Shown here one piece after another: positions 43,790-51,460 of a stretch of 64,000 nucleotides of DNA. This stretch comes from an uncultured Bacteroidales bacterium (GTDB taxonomy: Bacteria > Bacteroidota > Bacteroidia > Bacteroidales > FEN-979), in contig CAJBYO010000025.1 of the NCBI GenBank assembly GCA_903959905.1, positions 19,264-83,263 on the forward strand, read 5' to 3'. Every line of letters begins with the position of its first letter. Position 1 is the stretch's first letter. Made by a program: the position numbers and the translations under genes. The notes under the pieces are model-generated. The model did not search any database and was not told the DNA's origin. It saw only the letters and a list, made by a program, of their open reading frames with translations.

Positions 43790-44914
43790 TCACCATTTCC
43801 TCATCACATACCCCCCCTGCATAAACTTACTCACTTCCGTCACAAAACTAAGAATAATATCACCGTTTTCCAGTTGCTCCTCTTTCCTGATACGATCGAG
43901 ACAAAGCAAAGCCATCGGCGGACCAATATACCCCATGGTCGCCATTTTGGAATACAGGGTATTCCTGTTGATCCCGAGCGTGGCACATTCATCCATGATC
44001 AGTTCAGAAATATGTTTAGAGGGAAAATTTACCTGGAAGTATTTAACCATATCAATATCAATAGGATATTTGGCAAGCATTCGCTGTAATCCTTTGATGA
44101 AAACCGACCCGTCGGCATCATGAAAGTTCTCCCTCAGTTCTTCCTGGAACATTTGCGCCAGGTGATGATAACCCAGTTCAAACTCCTGCCTGGGATTCAT
44201 AAAATAAGCGGGGCGTTTGTTGCCCATGGCAGAGGGTTTTTTACCCCCGATGGACTCAATATAATTGTATTCCACAAAAAGTCCGTCGTGACGTTTATCT
44301 GCGGCCTTAAGCACCACCGCCGCGGCGCCGTCGCTCAGGAAATATCGCAAAAAAAGCTCTTCTTTCTTTACCAGTGGCTGGTTATAATACTCGGCCACAA
44401 GTTCTGATGAAGAGATGCCGGATGAAATGACCAGCGCCGTTCTGTAACGGCCATTCCTGACCAGGTCGGCCCCAAGCATCATTGCTTTGTAGGCAGAGGT
44501 ACAATTGGCATGAACCGAAATTTCGGCACACTGTTCAATTCCAAGGGCTTCCTGGATACGGACACTCGCTGTGGGCATCTGGTCCTGGTGTGCGCTGCCA
44601 TAAACAATCAGGTCAATATCAGATGGTGCCATTCCGGCGTCGGTAAGGGCTGCCAATGAGGCTTTTACCGACATGGTCACATTGTCGTCCGTGAATTTCC
44701 TGGTCAGCGGGTCAAGGGCAAAATGATAAAATTCCACCTCCAGCAATTCCTTCATCAGGATTTTGATCCGGCCCAGCCATTTGCGTATTTTCTCAGGGGC
44801 CTCTGTCAGTTCACCAAGGTAGTAATCAACCTGGTCGGCGGGGATAGGGGTGCCGGGAAGGAATGAACCGGTTCCGGCAATTTTTACAAATACTTCGCTG
44901 TTATCCATTGACAT
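43790..44914 (-). CDS. KAS III-like thiolase-fold protein lacking the catalytic His and Asn
   Basis: 374 aa (ATG 44914; ATG 44908 also possible). The thiolase fold of 3-oxoacyl-ACP synthase III is clear: IAGTGSFLPGTPIP at the N-terminus, Cys138 in HANCTSAYKAM, SDGAAAVVL. In the second half the HQAN motif reads FQVN (Phe293 for His) and the GNTSAAS motif reads GYIGPP (Tyr329 for Asn). A standard decarboxylating mechanism is therefore unlikely; acyl transfer, hydrolysis or a structural role is possible. Overlaps the enoyl-CoA hydratase gene by 14 bp. Confidence 0.85.
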   Translation of the reverse strand: MSMDNSEVFVKIAGTGSFLPGTPIPADQVDYYLGELTEAPEKIRKWLGRIKILMKELLEVEFYHFALDPLTRKFTDDNVTMSVKASLAALTDAGMAPSDIDLIVYGSAHQDQMPTASVRIQEALGIEQCAEISVHANCTSAYKAMMLGADLVRNGRYRTALVISSGISSSELVAEYYNQPLVKKEELFLRYFLSDGAAAVVLKAADKRHDGLFVEYNYIESIGGKKPSAMGNKRPAYFMNPRQEFELGYHHLAQMFQEELRENFHDADGSVFIKGLQRMLAKYPIDIDMVKYFQVNFPSKHISELIMDECATLGINRNTLYSKMATMGYIGPPMALLCLDRIRKEEQLENGDIILSFVTEVSKFMQGGYVMRKW

Positions 44915-45548
44915 TGAAAGGCTTTAGATATTTGTAAAGTAATACGTTGCGGTCTGCTTTGCGAAATCCGTCAGGCAGCGACTGAATGAATGAAACTGCA
45001 AAGGGCAGAACCTCATTTTTGGGCACCACGGCATCAACCAGGCCCATCTCAAGGGCATCGGCAGCTGGAAAAGTCTGTCCGCGCAGGATGATTTCAATGG
45101 CCCTGGCTTTTCCGGTCAGTGCCGCCACCCGTTGCGTACCACCCAGTCCCGGCATAAGGTTAAAGGTTGACTCCGGCAATCCAATAACCGCATCTTCGGA
45201 ACATAAGCGGAAATGGCTGAATAAAGTCAGTTCAAATGCAGAACCCAGGCACACCCCGCGAATCGCAGAAACAACGGGTATTTCCATTTGTTCAAGCAGG
45301 GATAATACCCTGTAATTGTCAAGCATGATTGTTTCATCAGCGTTCAAAAGCAGTTCAGAAATATCCGCACCGGAAGAAAAATGTCTGCCCTTCCCGGTGA
45401 TAATGATACCCTTCAGGTTTTGAAGATGGGTGATTTCAGGGATCAGTGCCTTCATTTCAGTGAAAAATGCCATGGTCATCGTATTAGAGGGCGGCACAGA
45501 CAGTGTCACATGGCCAATGTCCTGTTCAACGGTCCATTCTATGGTCAT
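44901..45548 (-). CDS. Enoyl-CoA hydratase/isomerase family protein (short)
   Basis: 215 aa, shorter than the usual 255-265. The crotonase oxyanion-hole segments HFSSGADIS and GVCLGSAFELTL are present, and both catalytic Glu positions are kept (FEL and GLPESTF). MPGLGGTQRV is typical. It would hydrate or isomerise a double bond in an acyl-CoA. The C-terminal helices that complete the trimer are shortened. Follows a second hydratase by 3 bp. Confidence 0.9.
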   Translation of the reverse strand: MTIEWTVEQDIGHVTLSVPPSNTMTMAFFTEMKALIPEITHLQNLKGIIITGKGRHFSSGADISELLLNADETIMLDNYRVLSLLEQMEIPVVSAIRGVCLGSAFELTLFSHFRLCSEDAVIGLPESTFNLMPGLGGTQRVAALTGKARAIEIILRGQTFPAADALEMGLVDAVVPKNEVLPFAVSFIQSLPDGFRKADRNVLLYKYLKPFNVNG

Positions 45549-45551
45549 GGT

Positions 45552-46304
45552 TCAGGCCTCCTCCTTTTTGCGGCGTTCAGCCTCATCTGTGGCAAGTGAG
45601 CAGAACAGCTTTGTTTCAGCTTTCATGGCCTCCTCAGGGGTGCATGCTGATGCATTTTTCAACGCTGCCATTATTGACCTGATCACTTTCAATGGACGGT
45701 CATGGGTCATTTTCTGCATCAGGTTCAGGGCAAATTCAAACGCCTGATCTTTTGGCGCGATGAAATCAACAATCCCCAGTTCCTTTGCAGCCCCGGCATT
45801 GAGCGTATCGCCGCCCAGAATCATCTGCATGGAACCGGCCAGCCCGGCCTGAAAAGGAAGCCTGAAAGTTCCTCCCATTCCCGGCATGAGGTTCTGGTTG
45901 ACTTCCGGAAAGGCGAGCAATGCATTATCCGAAGCGACCCTGATGTGGCAGGCAAGCGCGATCTCCAAACCCCCGCCAAAGCATACCCGGTTAATTGCTG
46001 CAATAACAGGGATATCAAGGTCCTGGATGAGATTTAACAGCTTTAATCCTTCATCCATCATGCTTGCAAGATGGTTGGGATCCTGGCTGGCATCAAAGAT
46101 GGCATCAAGGTTGCCACCAGCAGAAAAATTTTTCCCATACCCTTTTATAATCAGGCCTTTGATGTCATTTTCGGAAATAAAGCGGCTAAGAATACCGGGA
46201 TGAATGAATTCCGGAATTGCAAGTACGTTGCCTGGCGGATCATGGAGGGTTATAATCCCGATCGAATCATTGATTTCACAGAAAACTGTATCCTTGCTCT
46301 GCAT
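45552..46304 (-). CDS. Enoyl-CoA hydratase/isomerase family protein
   Basis: Start chosen at ATG 46304 (MQSKDTVFCEIND, 250 aa); a start at 46346 would overlap the thioesterase by 32 bp and TTG 46370 by more. Crotonase motifs NFSAGGNLDA, CFGGGLEIALA and AFPEVNQNLMPGMGGT carry both catalytic Glu residues. With the neighbouring shorter hydratase it forms a pair, perhaps for hydration and isomerisation at different chain positions. Translation appears tightly coupled to both neighbours. Confidence 0.9.
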   Translation of the reverse strand: MQSKDTVFCEINDSIGIITLHDPPGNVLAIPEFIHPGILSRFISENDIKGLIIKGYGKNFSAGGNLDAIFDASQDPNHLASMMDEGLKLLNLIQDLDIPVIAAINRVCFGGGLEIALACHIRVASDNALLAFPEVNQNLMPGMGGTFRLPFQAGLAGSMQMILGGDTLNAGAAKELGIVDFIAPKDQAFEFALNLMQKMTHDRPLKVIRSIMAALKNASACTPEEAMKAETKLFCSLATDEAERRKKEEA

Positions 46305-46314
46305 CCGGTCCGGG

Positions 46315-46704
46315 TTAGATTCTGGAAAGTATTTCAGCTGGAACATCCATGGGGATCCGGTTTTTATCAATGAAGATCAGTTTTGTGGTTGCCCGCGCCG
46401 AGCCCAAACCGGTGGTTTGGTTCATGATTTTCTGTTGAAAGAGAAGATAAGGCTTCTCATGAATGCAAAAGGATTCAATCTGCAGTTCATCAAACAGTTT
46501 GATTTCGCGCTGATACCGGATGTGAACATCCGTAACGACGGGAAGATTGTCATTTTCCTTCAGGAAATTATATAAATCAAGTTGCCTGAAAAATTCCCAG
46601 CGAGCGTGTTCAAAATAATTCAGATACACGGAATTATTGATATGGTTGTATGAATCAAGTTCATACCCCCTGGCAGAGAATGATATGGTCAGTTTTATCG
46701 CCAT
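46315..46704 (-). CDS. Hotdog-fold acyl-CoA/ACP thioesterase (4-hydroxybenzoyl-CoA type)
   Basis: 129 aa. The pattern ELDSYNHINNSVYLNYFEHARWEFF has the Asp, His-x-Asn and Glu of 4-hydroxybenzoyl-CoA thioesterase-type enzymes, so it should cleave an acyl thioester. Overlaps the dehydratase-like gene by one base (TGATG), meaning translational coupling. In the locus it could release the finished chain or edit wrong ones. Confidence 0.88.
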   Translation of the reverse strand: MAIKLTISFSARGYELDSYNHINNSVYLNYFEHARWEFFRQLDLYNFLKENDNLPVVTDVHIRYQREIKLFDELQIESFCIHEKPYLLFQQKIMNQTTGLGSARATTKLIFIDKNRIPMDVPAEILSRI

Positions 46705-47090
46705 CAGTCAGCAAATTCAAATTTACCCTTGAATTTTAAAAAGAGGGATGCCCCGGATGCGATGGATGCGGTAACAGAAATCAGTTTTTCGGTAACGTGC
46801 TGGATGATCAGGTTTATTTCAAGATATGGATTCTGAACCGGGCTGATCATTAAAAGGAACTTGACATTGTCAGACTCCTTCAGGTTGAGGGGCTGGTTAA
46901 CAGCCTTTTCTGCAAGTTCCTTTACCATCTGTATCTGGCAAACACCCGGAACGACCGGGTTGTCCGGGAAATGCCCGTTGTAAATGGGATGGTTGACGTT
47001 TAAGGTAACAATGGCAGTACAATTTTGCCGCGCCACCTCGCAATCATCACAGGTAAATGATTGAAGATCAAAAAAATCACCCGAAAGCAT
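46704..47090 (-). CDS. FabZ/ApeI-like dehydratase with Glu-to-Gln change
   Basis: 128 aa hotdog protein. The signature NGHFPDNPVVPGVCQ matches 3-hydroxyacyl-ACP dehydratases with the catalytic His40, but the position of the second catalytic residue, Glu in FabZ, is Gln54 (CQIQM). It is close in size to the short dehydratases of aryl-polyene loci. An N-terminal Cys trio (TCDDC, NCT) is unusual. First gene of the right-half operon, behind a good promoter. Confidence 0.82.
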   Translation of the reverse strand: MLSGDFFDLQSFTCDDCEVARQNCTAIVTLNVNHPIYNGHFPDNPVVPGVCQIQMVKELAEKAVNQPLNLKESDNVKFLLMISPVQNPYLEINLIIQHVTEKLISVTASIASGASLFLKFKGKFEFAD

Positions 47091-47120
47091 TACTGGTTAA
47101 TTAGGTATGTGGTCAGCTGA

Positions 47121-47153
47121 CAAAAGTATAGAAAAAAACGACCCGATATCAAA
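47121..47153 (-). promoter_or_regulatory. Promoter of the right-half biosynthetic operon
   Basis: On the minus strand TTTG (47150-47153) and TACTTTTG (47121-47128) are 21 bp apart, a good match to the Bacteroidota consensus, with a leader of about 27 nt to the ATG at 47090. The -33 element lies within the T run that follows the hairpin at 47157-47191. Confidence 0.6.
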
Positions 47154-47156
47154 AAG

Positions 47157-47191
47157 GAAACCCCAAATAAGCATTTGCTTTTTGGGGTTTC
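47157..47191 (-). terminator. Long hairpin upstream of the biosynthetic operon
   Basis: GAAACCCCAAA (47157-47167) pairs with TTTGGGGTTTC (47181-47191), and AAGCA with TGCTT inside, around a 2-nt loop. On the minus strand it is followed by CCTTTTTG, so it should stop transcripts coming from the galM side. Confidence 0.8.
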
Positions 47192-47387
47192 GCTGGGGAG
47201 AATTTCTAAACCAACCACAATTTAGAAAAGCATCTTCATTTAACCATTAAATTGTATCCTGAAGTGATGTAAAGATCATACAAAGCGAGGCCCTGTGCAA
47301 TTGAGGGTACTAACAATTTTTATCTACGGAAACACGCAATAATATGCATCATATTAAATATTTAACATCCACGCAGTCAGCGGAAAG
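47192..47387. other. Gene-poor stretch between two terminator hairpins
   Basis: About 200 bp, AT-rich, without a convincing open frame on either strand. It lies between the galM terminator (47388-47417) and the hairpin at 47157-47191, so a transcript starting here on the minus strand would end at that hairpin. No consensus promoter seen; TACTTTCC (47379-47386 on the minus strand) is a weak partial -7 match. Confidence 0.4.
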
Positions 47388-47417
47388 TAAAAAATATTGG
47401 CGTGCCCCTTACACGCC
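47388..47417 (-). terminator. Hairpin terminator after galM
   Basis: GGCGTG (47399-47404) pairs with CACGCC (47412-47417) and is followed on the minus strand by AATATTTTTTAC. It lies about 80 bp downstream of the galM stop. Confidence 0.75.
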
Positions 47418-47497
47418 TTCATTTCCCGGTTTTCATCGTATGTGGCAAAAATTACTGCAGGAGTGCGTCAGAAAAAGGATTGCTGCGTGGGTACAAC

Positions 47498-48682
47498 CTA
47501 CTTCAATACGGAAAATTTGAAGATTGTCTTTTCGGCGTATTTTTCCCCCGGTTTTAAAATCGTGTTCGGAAACGCCGGTTGATTGGGAGAGTCTGGGAAA
47601 TGCTGTGTTTCAAGGCAGAGCCCGTAATGTTTGGAGTAAATTTTACCTCCTTTACCCCGGATGGTGCCGTCAAGGAAGTTCCCGGTATAGAACTGAATCC
47701 CGGGCTGTGTGGTAAGGATTTCAACCTGTCGCCCTGAACGCGGGTCATAAAGCTGGGCAGCCATTTTTAACTCACCGGGCTTCTTTGTGAGCACATAATT
47801 ATGGTCATATCCTCCCTTCACCTTGTCAATCCGGTCTCCAATGACCTGTGAATTGTTGAAATCCATGGCGGTTCCACGCACAGCAGGCAATTTGCCTGTT
47901 GGGATGAGTTCACTGTTTACTTCAGTATACGTATCGGCATAAAGCGTAAGGTAATGCCCCAGGATACTGGTATCGGCTTCACTCAGGTTGAAATAGGTAT
48001 GGTTGCAGAGGTTGACGGGTGTCGGCTTGTCGGTTTCCGCCTCAATATCTACAGTAAGTACATTGTGGTCGTCGAGGGTGTAAACTACTTTTACCTTCAG
48101 GTTACCCGGGTAGCCTTCATCGCCGTCCTTGCTCAGGTAGGTCAGTTCAAGTTTTGCTTCTGCAGAATCCCTTATCTCCCCGGGTTCCCAAACAACCTTG
48201 TCAAGTCCTTTAATACCGCCATGCAAGGCATTGTTCCCGTTATTCACGGCGAGTTTGTAGGTTTTTCCGTTCAGTTTGAACTGACCTTTGGCGATCCTGT
48301 TGGCATATCTGCCTACAATGGCGCCAAAGTAAGGTGTGTTTTTGATGTATTGGTCGAGGGTGTCGTAACCAAGAACAATGTCGCCAATCCGGTCTTTTTT
48401 ATCAGGAAACAGGATGGAGGTGACGATACCGCCATAATTGGTGATTTTAACTGTCATTCCCCGGCTGTTGGTGAGGGTGTACAGAAACACCTCCTTTTGA
48501 TCAACTGTCCCAAAGTGCTTTCTCATGATGGCTGGATTATTGTCTGTTGATATTTGATCTACGACATCTTTCAGGCTGTCTGCATCGCCCACTTTAACGT
48601 TTTTGTCATTAATCTGAACATTGCATGACAAGGTAAGGATAACCCCCAGGCCCACTAATAAACAAGAGATGAACTTTCGCAT
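47498..48682 (-). CDS. galM: Aldose 1-epimerase lipoprotein (GalM family)
   Basis: Start chosen at ATG 48682 (MRKFISCLLVGLGVILTLSC, 394 aa), giving a lipoprotein signal with TLSC. GalM motifs follow: NNGNNALHGGIKGLD (His), VNLCNHTYFNLS (second His), GIQFYTGNF and CLETQHFPDSPN with the catalytic Glu. It interconverts alpha and beta anomers of free sugars, here presumably in the periplasm or at the surface. Divergent from the SDR gene; TTG..N20..TAAGTTTG upstream is its likely promoter. Confidence 0.92.
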   Translation of the reverse strand: MRKFISCLLVGLGVILTLSCNVQINDKNVKVGDADSLKDVVDQISTDNNPAIMRKHFGTVDQKEVFLYTLTNSRGMTVKITNYGGIVTSILFPDKKDRIGDIVLGYDTLDQYIKNTPYFGAIVGRYANRIAKGQFKLNGKTYKLAVNNGNNALHGGIKGLDKVVWEPGEIRDSAEAKLELTYLSKDGDEGYPGNLKVKVVYTLDDHNVLTVDIEAETDKPTPVNLCNHTYFNLSEADTSILGHYLTLYADTYTEVNSELIPTGKLPAVRGTAMDFNNSQVIGDRIDKVKGGYDHNYVLTKKPGELKMAAQLYDPRSGRQVEILTTQPGIQFYTGNFLDGTIRGKGGKIYSKHYGLCLETQHFPDSPNQPAFPNTILKPGEKYAEKTIFKFSVLK

Positions 48683-48705
48683 TTTCCGGATATTTGATTT
48701 TCCCA

Positions 48706-48737
48706 CAAACTTATCAAAACAATGGCAGGTGAGCAAC
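48706..48737 (-). promoter_or_regulatory. Probable galM promoter
   Basis: On the minus strand TAAGTTTG (48706-48713) matches TAnnTTTG, with GTTG (48734-48737) 20 bp upstream. The ATG is 23 bp further. Confidence 0.45.
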
Positions 48738-48745
48738 ATTCTTTA

Positions 48746-48753
48746 TACTTTTG
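48746..48753 (+). promoter_or_regulatory. Candidate -7 element for the SDR gene
   Basis: TACTTTTG on the plus strand, 36 bp before the ATG at 48790, matches TAnnTTTG; no clear TTTG element upstream. Confidence 0.35.
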
Positions 48754-48789
48754 GCGGATTATTGTGAGTTGCGAGTTAAATGTGTTGAA

Positions 48790-49635
48790 ATGGATCTGAA
48801 GGGAAAAGTTGTTCTTGTTACCGGTGCCTCTTCGGGTATCGGTGCTGCAATTGCGGTGGCGCTTGATGCTGCCGGTGCAAGGGTTGTCATTGCAGCACGC
48901 CGGACCGATAAACTGCAGCAACTGGCTTCACAGATGAATGATCCGCTGGTTTTAACAGTAGATCTCCTCCAAGAAGCAAATGTCAGGAAAATGATTCGTG
49001 ACACGGTTTCTCACTTTGGCCGTATTGATGTGCTGATCAACAATGCGGCGAACATCATTGTAACAAAGTCGGATGCCGTTACATCAGGCGACCTTCTTAA
49101 AGCCTTCTCAACCAACCTCCTGGGGCCTGTTGCAGCTACGCAGGAGGCCGTTTCATTTATGCGAAAGCAGGGTGGGGGGCACATTATCAACATCGGATCT
49201 CCCGGTTTTATGATGGGAATTCCGTTTTATGCACCCTATGTTTGCTCCAAAGCTGCATTTTCAGCATGGACCAGGACAATCCAGTCTGAATGGGCTGGCA
49301 CAGAGATCATCGTAAGTGAGTATTTTCCGGGCTATATCAGGACTGACTCCCTGCCTGAGTCGAGGCTTGGCGCCATTGACCAGGATTTCCTGATGGCGGA
49401 AAAGCAAAATTTCATTGCGAAGATGTTTACAAAACCTAAAACGCCGGATGATGTTGCCCGTCAGATTGTTAAACTGGTAATCACACCGAAAACGCTTGTT
49501 TACAGCGATATCAGTGTGAAAATCGGCGCTTTCATCTCCAATATTTCCGGTTTCCGGTTGAAAATTGCACGGCAATTGGCAGGCAATGCGAGAGGGAAGA
49601 AGGGTTTGAGTGTTTTTACGGAGGACAAGTTGTGA
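48790..49635 (+). CDS. Short-chain dehydrogenase/reductase
   Basis: Start chosen at ATG 48790 (MDLKGKVVLVTGASSGIG, 281 aa). Classical SDR: TGASSGIG cofactor loop, NNAAN, Ser in NIGSPGF, YAPYVCSK with the YxxxK pair. The Arg pair in AARRTDK suggests NADP(H) preference. No substrate motif. It lies just outside the biosynthetic locus behind galM; it could serve as its ketoreductase, but a housekeeping role is as likely. The stop is followed directly by an 8-bp tandem array. Confidence 0.9.
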   Translation: MDLKGKVVLVTGASSGIGAAIAVALDAAGARVVIAARRTDKLQQLASQMNDPLVLTVDLLQEANVRKMIRDTVSHFGRIDVLINNAANIIVTKSDAVTSGDLLKAFSTNLLGPVAATQEAVSFMRKQGGGHIINIGSPGFMMGIPFYAPYVCSKAAFSAWTRTIQSEWAGTEIIVSEYFPGYIRTDSLPESRLGAIDQDFLMAEKQNFIAKMFTKPKTPDDVARQIVKLVITPKTLVYSDISVKIGAFISNISGFRLKIARQLAGNARGKKGLSVFTEDKL

Positions 49636-49670
49636 AATGGTAAAATGGTAAAATGGTAAAATGGTAAAAT
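49635..49670 (+). repeat. 8-bp tandem array (AAATGGTA), four perfect copies
   Basis: Four exact AAATGGTA units begin at the last base of the SDR stop codon and run toward the EBP-family gene. No complementary array lies nearby. Confidence 0.95.
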
Positions 49671-49714
49671 ATTGAAAGTTATAGTATTCAATTATTAAAA
49701 ATAAATTCAATTCA

Positions 49715-50224
49715 ATGAGAACAATTATTCCCTTAAAAGAACGAAAGACTGATTATATTTATCTTGCTTTTTTCTTTTTGAATCTTTTCTATATCACCTA
49801 TATTGTTGACCTGGAGCAACTTGTTATTGCAAACCCGGATGATTTCAAATATCCGTTATGGCCGTTGCCGTTCCTGGTTGATATGGTTCACTGGTGGGGT
49901 TCCCATTTTGACCCGTTACAATGGGCCCGACCCGTATGGTGGAAAGCAACTATATGGCTTGATGCTGTATTTTTCGGACCATATTATGCGTTTGGGATTT
50001 ATGCATTTATAAAAGGAAAAGACTGGATCAGGATTCCAACCATTATTTTTTCCTCCATCCTTTTTACCAATGTATTTATCATTATGAGTGAGGAGTATTG
50101 GGGGCCGCATGCATCAAATGCACCGTTTATCGTTACAGTAGCCAATGCGCCCTGGTTTCTCTTCCCTATTTTCCTGATCTGGAAGATGTGGAAGCATGAG
50201 CATCCTTTCACCCGGGAATCATGA
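49715..50224 (+). CDS. EBP/EXPERA-family membrane protein
   Basis: 169 aa with four membrane segments (about 14-32, 46-60 with flanking aromatic residues, 80-98, 108-125 and 140-156). The pattern IYLAFFFLNLFYITYIVDLEQLV, MVHWWG..DPL and AVFFGPYYAFGIYAF fits the emopamil-binding-protein/EXPERA fold known from sterol isomerases and related lipid proteins. No sterol genes are visible; the ligand is unknown. Converges on the M23 peptidase gene with 2 bp between stops. Confidence 0.7.
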   Translation: MRTIIPLKERKTDYIYLAFFFLNLFYITYIVDLEQLVIANPDDFKYPLWPLPFLVDMVHWWGSHFDPLQWARPVWWKATIWLDAVFFGPYYAFGIYAFIKGKDWIRIPTIIFSSILFTNVFIIMSEEYWGPHASNAPFIVTVANAPWFLFPIFLIWKMWKHEHPFTRES

Positions 50225-50226
50225 TG

Positions 50227-51456
50227 CTATTTTAACAGTTCCGCATTCATTCTGTTGACCAGTTCCTTATATCTGACCATGTCTTTCTGATCAACCGGGA
50301 CAGATGGAGGTGATTCCAGGTGCAGCGGGTCAACAGGCGAACCGTTACGGTACACCCTGAAATCAAGATGCGGGCCCGTAGAAAGTCCGCTGCTACCGAC
50401 GTAACCGATCACCTGGCCCTGTGAAACATTGGCACCTGCTGCAATTCCTTTGGCATAACCCGCCAGGTGTGCATACGTGGTTGTATAAACCGAATTATGA
50501 CGGATGCTGATAAACCGCCCGTAGCCGCCTTTGAATCCTGCTTCGGCAACATGGCCATTCCCCAGTGCCACAACCGGCGTTCCTTTGGGAGCGGAATAAT
50601 CAACCCCGAAATGAGGGCGCTTGATACGAAGAATCGGGTGAAGGCGTGCCCTGGAAAATCTTGAACTGATGCGTGAAAACTTAAGCGGGGCCTTTAGAAA
50701 GGAGCGCTGGAGGCTTTGCCCGTTTTCATCAAAATAGGCTCCTTTGCCTCCCTGTTCAAAATGATAGGCGTAAAAATCTTTGCCGTTGCTGTGAAACCTG
50801 GAGGCAAGGATGCGGTCAATACCGACCATTTTATTGTCGACAAATACTTCTTCGTAAATCACCTTGAAATTGTCGCCTTTTTGCAAACCGTAAAAATCGA
50901 CTGTCCATGCGTAAACGTCCGACAGTGCCAGTCCAAGGTTGACATCCAATTTATTCTCAACGAAGCAATTCCAAAGCGAACTCTTAATGGTACCCGTAGC
51001 GGTTTTAACCAGGTGGGTCACTTTCTTTTTCTCTTTGTAAACGCTAAGGGAGTCACTGAAGTCGTAAACAACAAAATCAATCGGGTTGATTTCGTAGATG
51101 AAATACAATGTTTTTTTTAACGAATCCCTGGAGGAAATTCTTGCATACCTGTTACCGGCTTTGATTTTCCTGACATCAAAAACGCCTGAAGCTTCTTTGG
51201 ATATTCTGTCAATCAGATCGGCGGTAACGAAGGAAGAGAGAATTGAAGACAGATTCTGGTTGTTTGTCACAGCACCGTACGAGATATCCAGGCTGTCAAT
51301 TCTGATGCCGTATGCCATGGATGGCGGTGGGGCAGGAGCAACCGGCTTAACAGGAATTTCCCGCTGATAAAAGAGTAAAATTCCAATTACAGCAATGAGC
51401 AGCAATATGGTAAACAGCGCAATAACAGAATATGTTTTCAGGGATATTTTCTTCAT
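50227..51456 (-). CDS. M23-family peptidoglycan metallopeptidase, membrane-anchored
   Basis: Start chosen at ATG 51456 (MKKISLKTYSVIALF, 409 aa); the frame to 51468 opens with TTG. One N-terminal membrane segment, an OapA/LysM-like middle domain (about 65-250) and a LytM/M23 domain (about 270-370). Zinc motif HFGVD is normal, but the usual HxH reads HLD in GPHLDFRVYRNG, so the third metal ligand would be Asp. Such proteins cut or regulate cutting of peptidoglycan cross-links. 4 bp after the metallophosphoesterase gene. Confidence 0.88.
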   Translation of the reverse strand: MKKISLKTYSVIALFTILLLIAVIGILLFYQREIPVKPVAPAPPPSMAYGIRIDSLDISYGAVTNNQNLSSILSSFVTADLIDRISKEASGVFDVRKIKAGNRYARISSRDSLKKTLYFIYEINPIDFVVYDFSDSLSVYKEKKKVTHLVKTATGTIKSSLWNCFVENKLDVNLGLALSDVYAWTVDFYGLQKGDNFKVIYEEVFVDNKMVGIDRILASRFHSNGKDFYAYHFEQGGKGAYFDENGQSLQRSFLKAPLKFSRISSRFSRARLHPILRIKRPHFGVDYSAPKGTPVVALGNGHVAEAGFKGGYGRFISIRHNSVYTTTYAHLAGYAKGIAAGANVSQGQVIGYVGSSGLSTGPHLDFRVYRNGSPVDPLHLESPPSVPVDQKDMVRYKELVNRMNAELLK

Positions 51457-51460
51457 TCGG

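Noticed and set aside
13623..47090. Classical flexirubin locus
   Set aside because: No tyrosine ammonia-lyase, LolA or dialkylresorcinol synthase pair in the window, and four B12-type radical SAM genes are not typical.
47397..47582. Plus-strand 61-aa frame in the galM downstream region
   Set aside because: It is antisense to the end of galM, covers the terminator, and shows no recognisable protein features.
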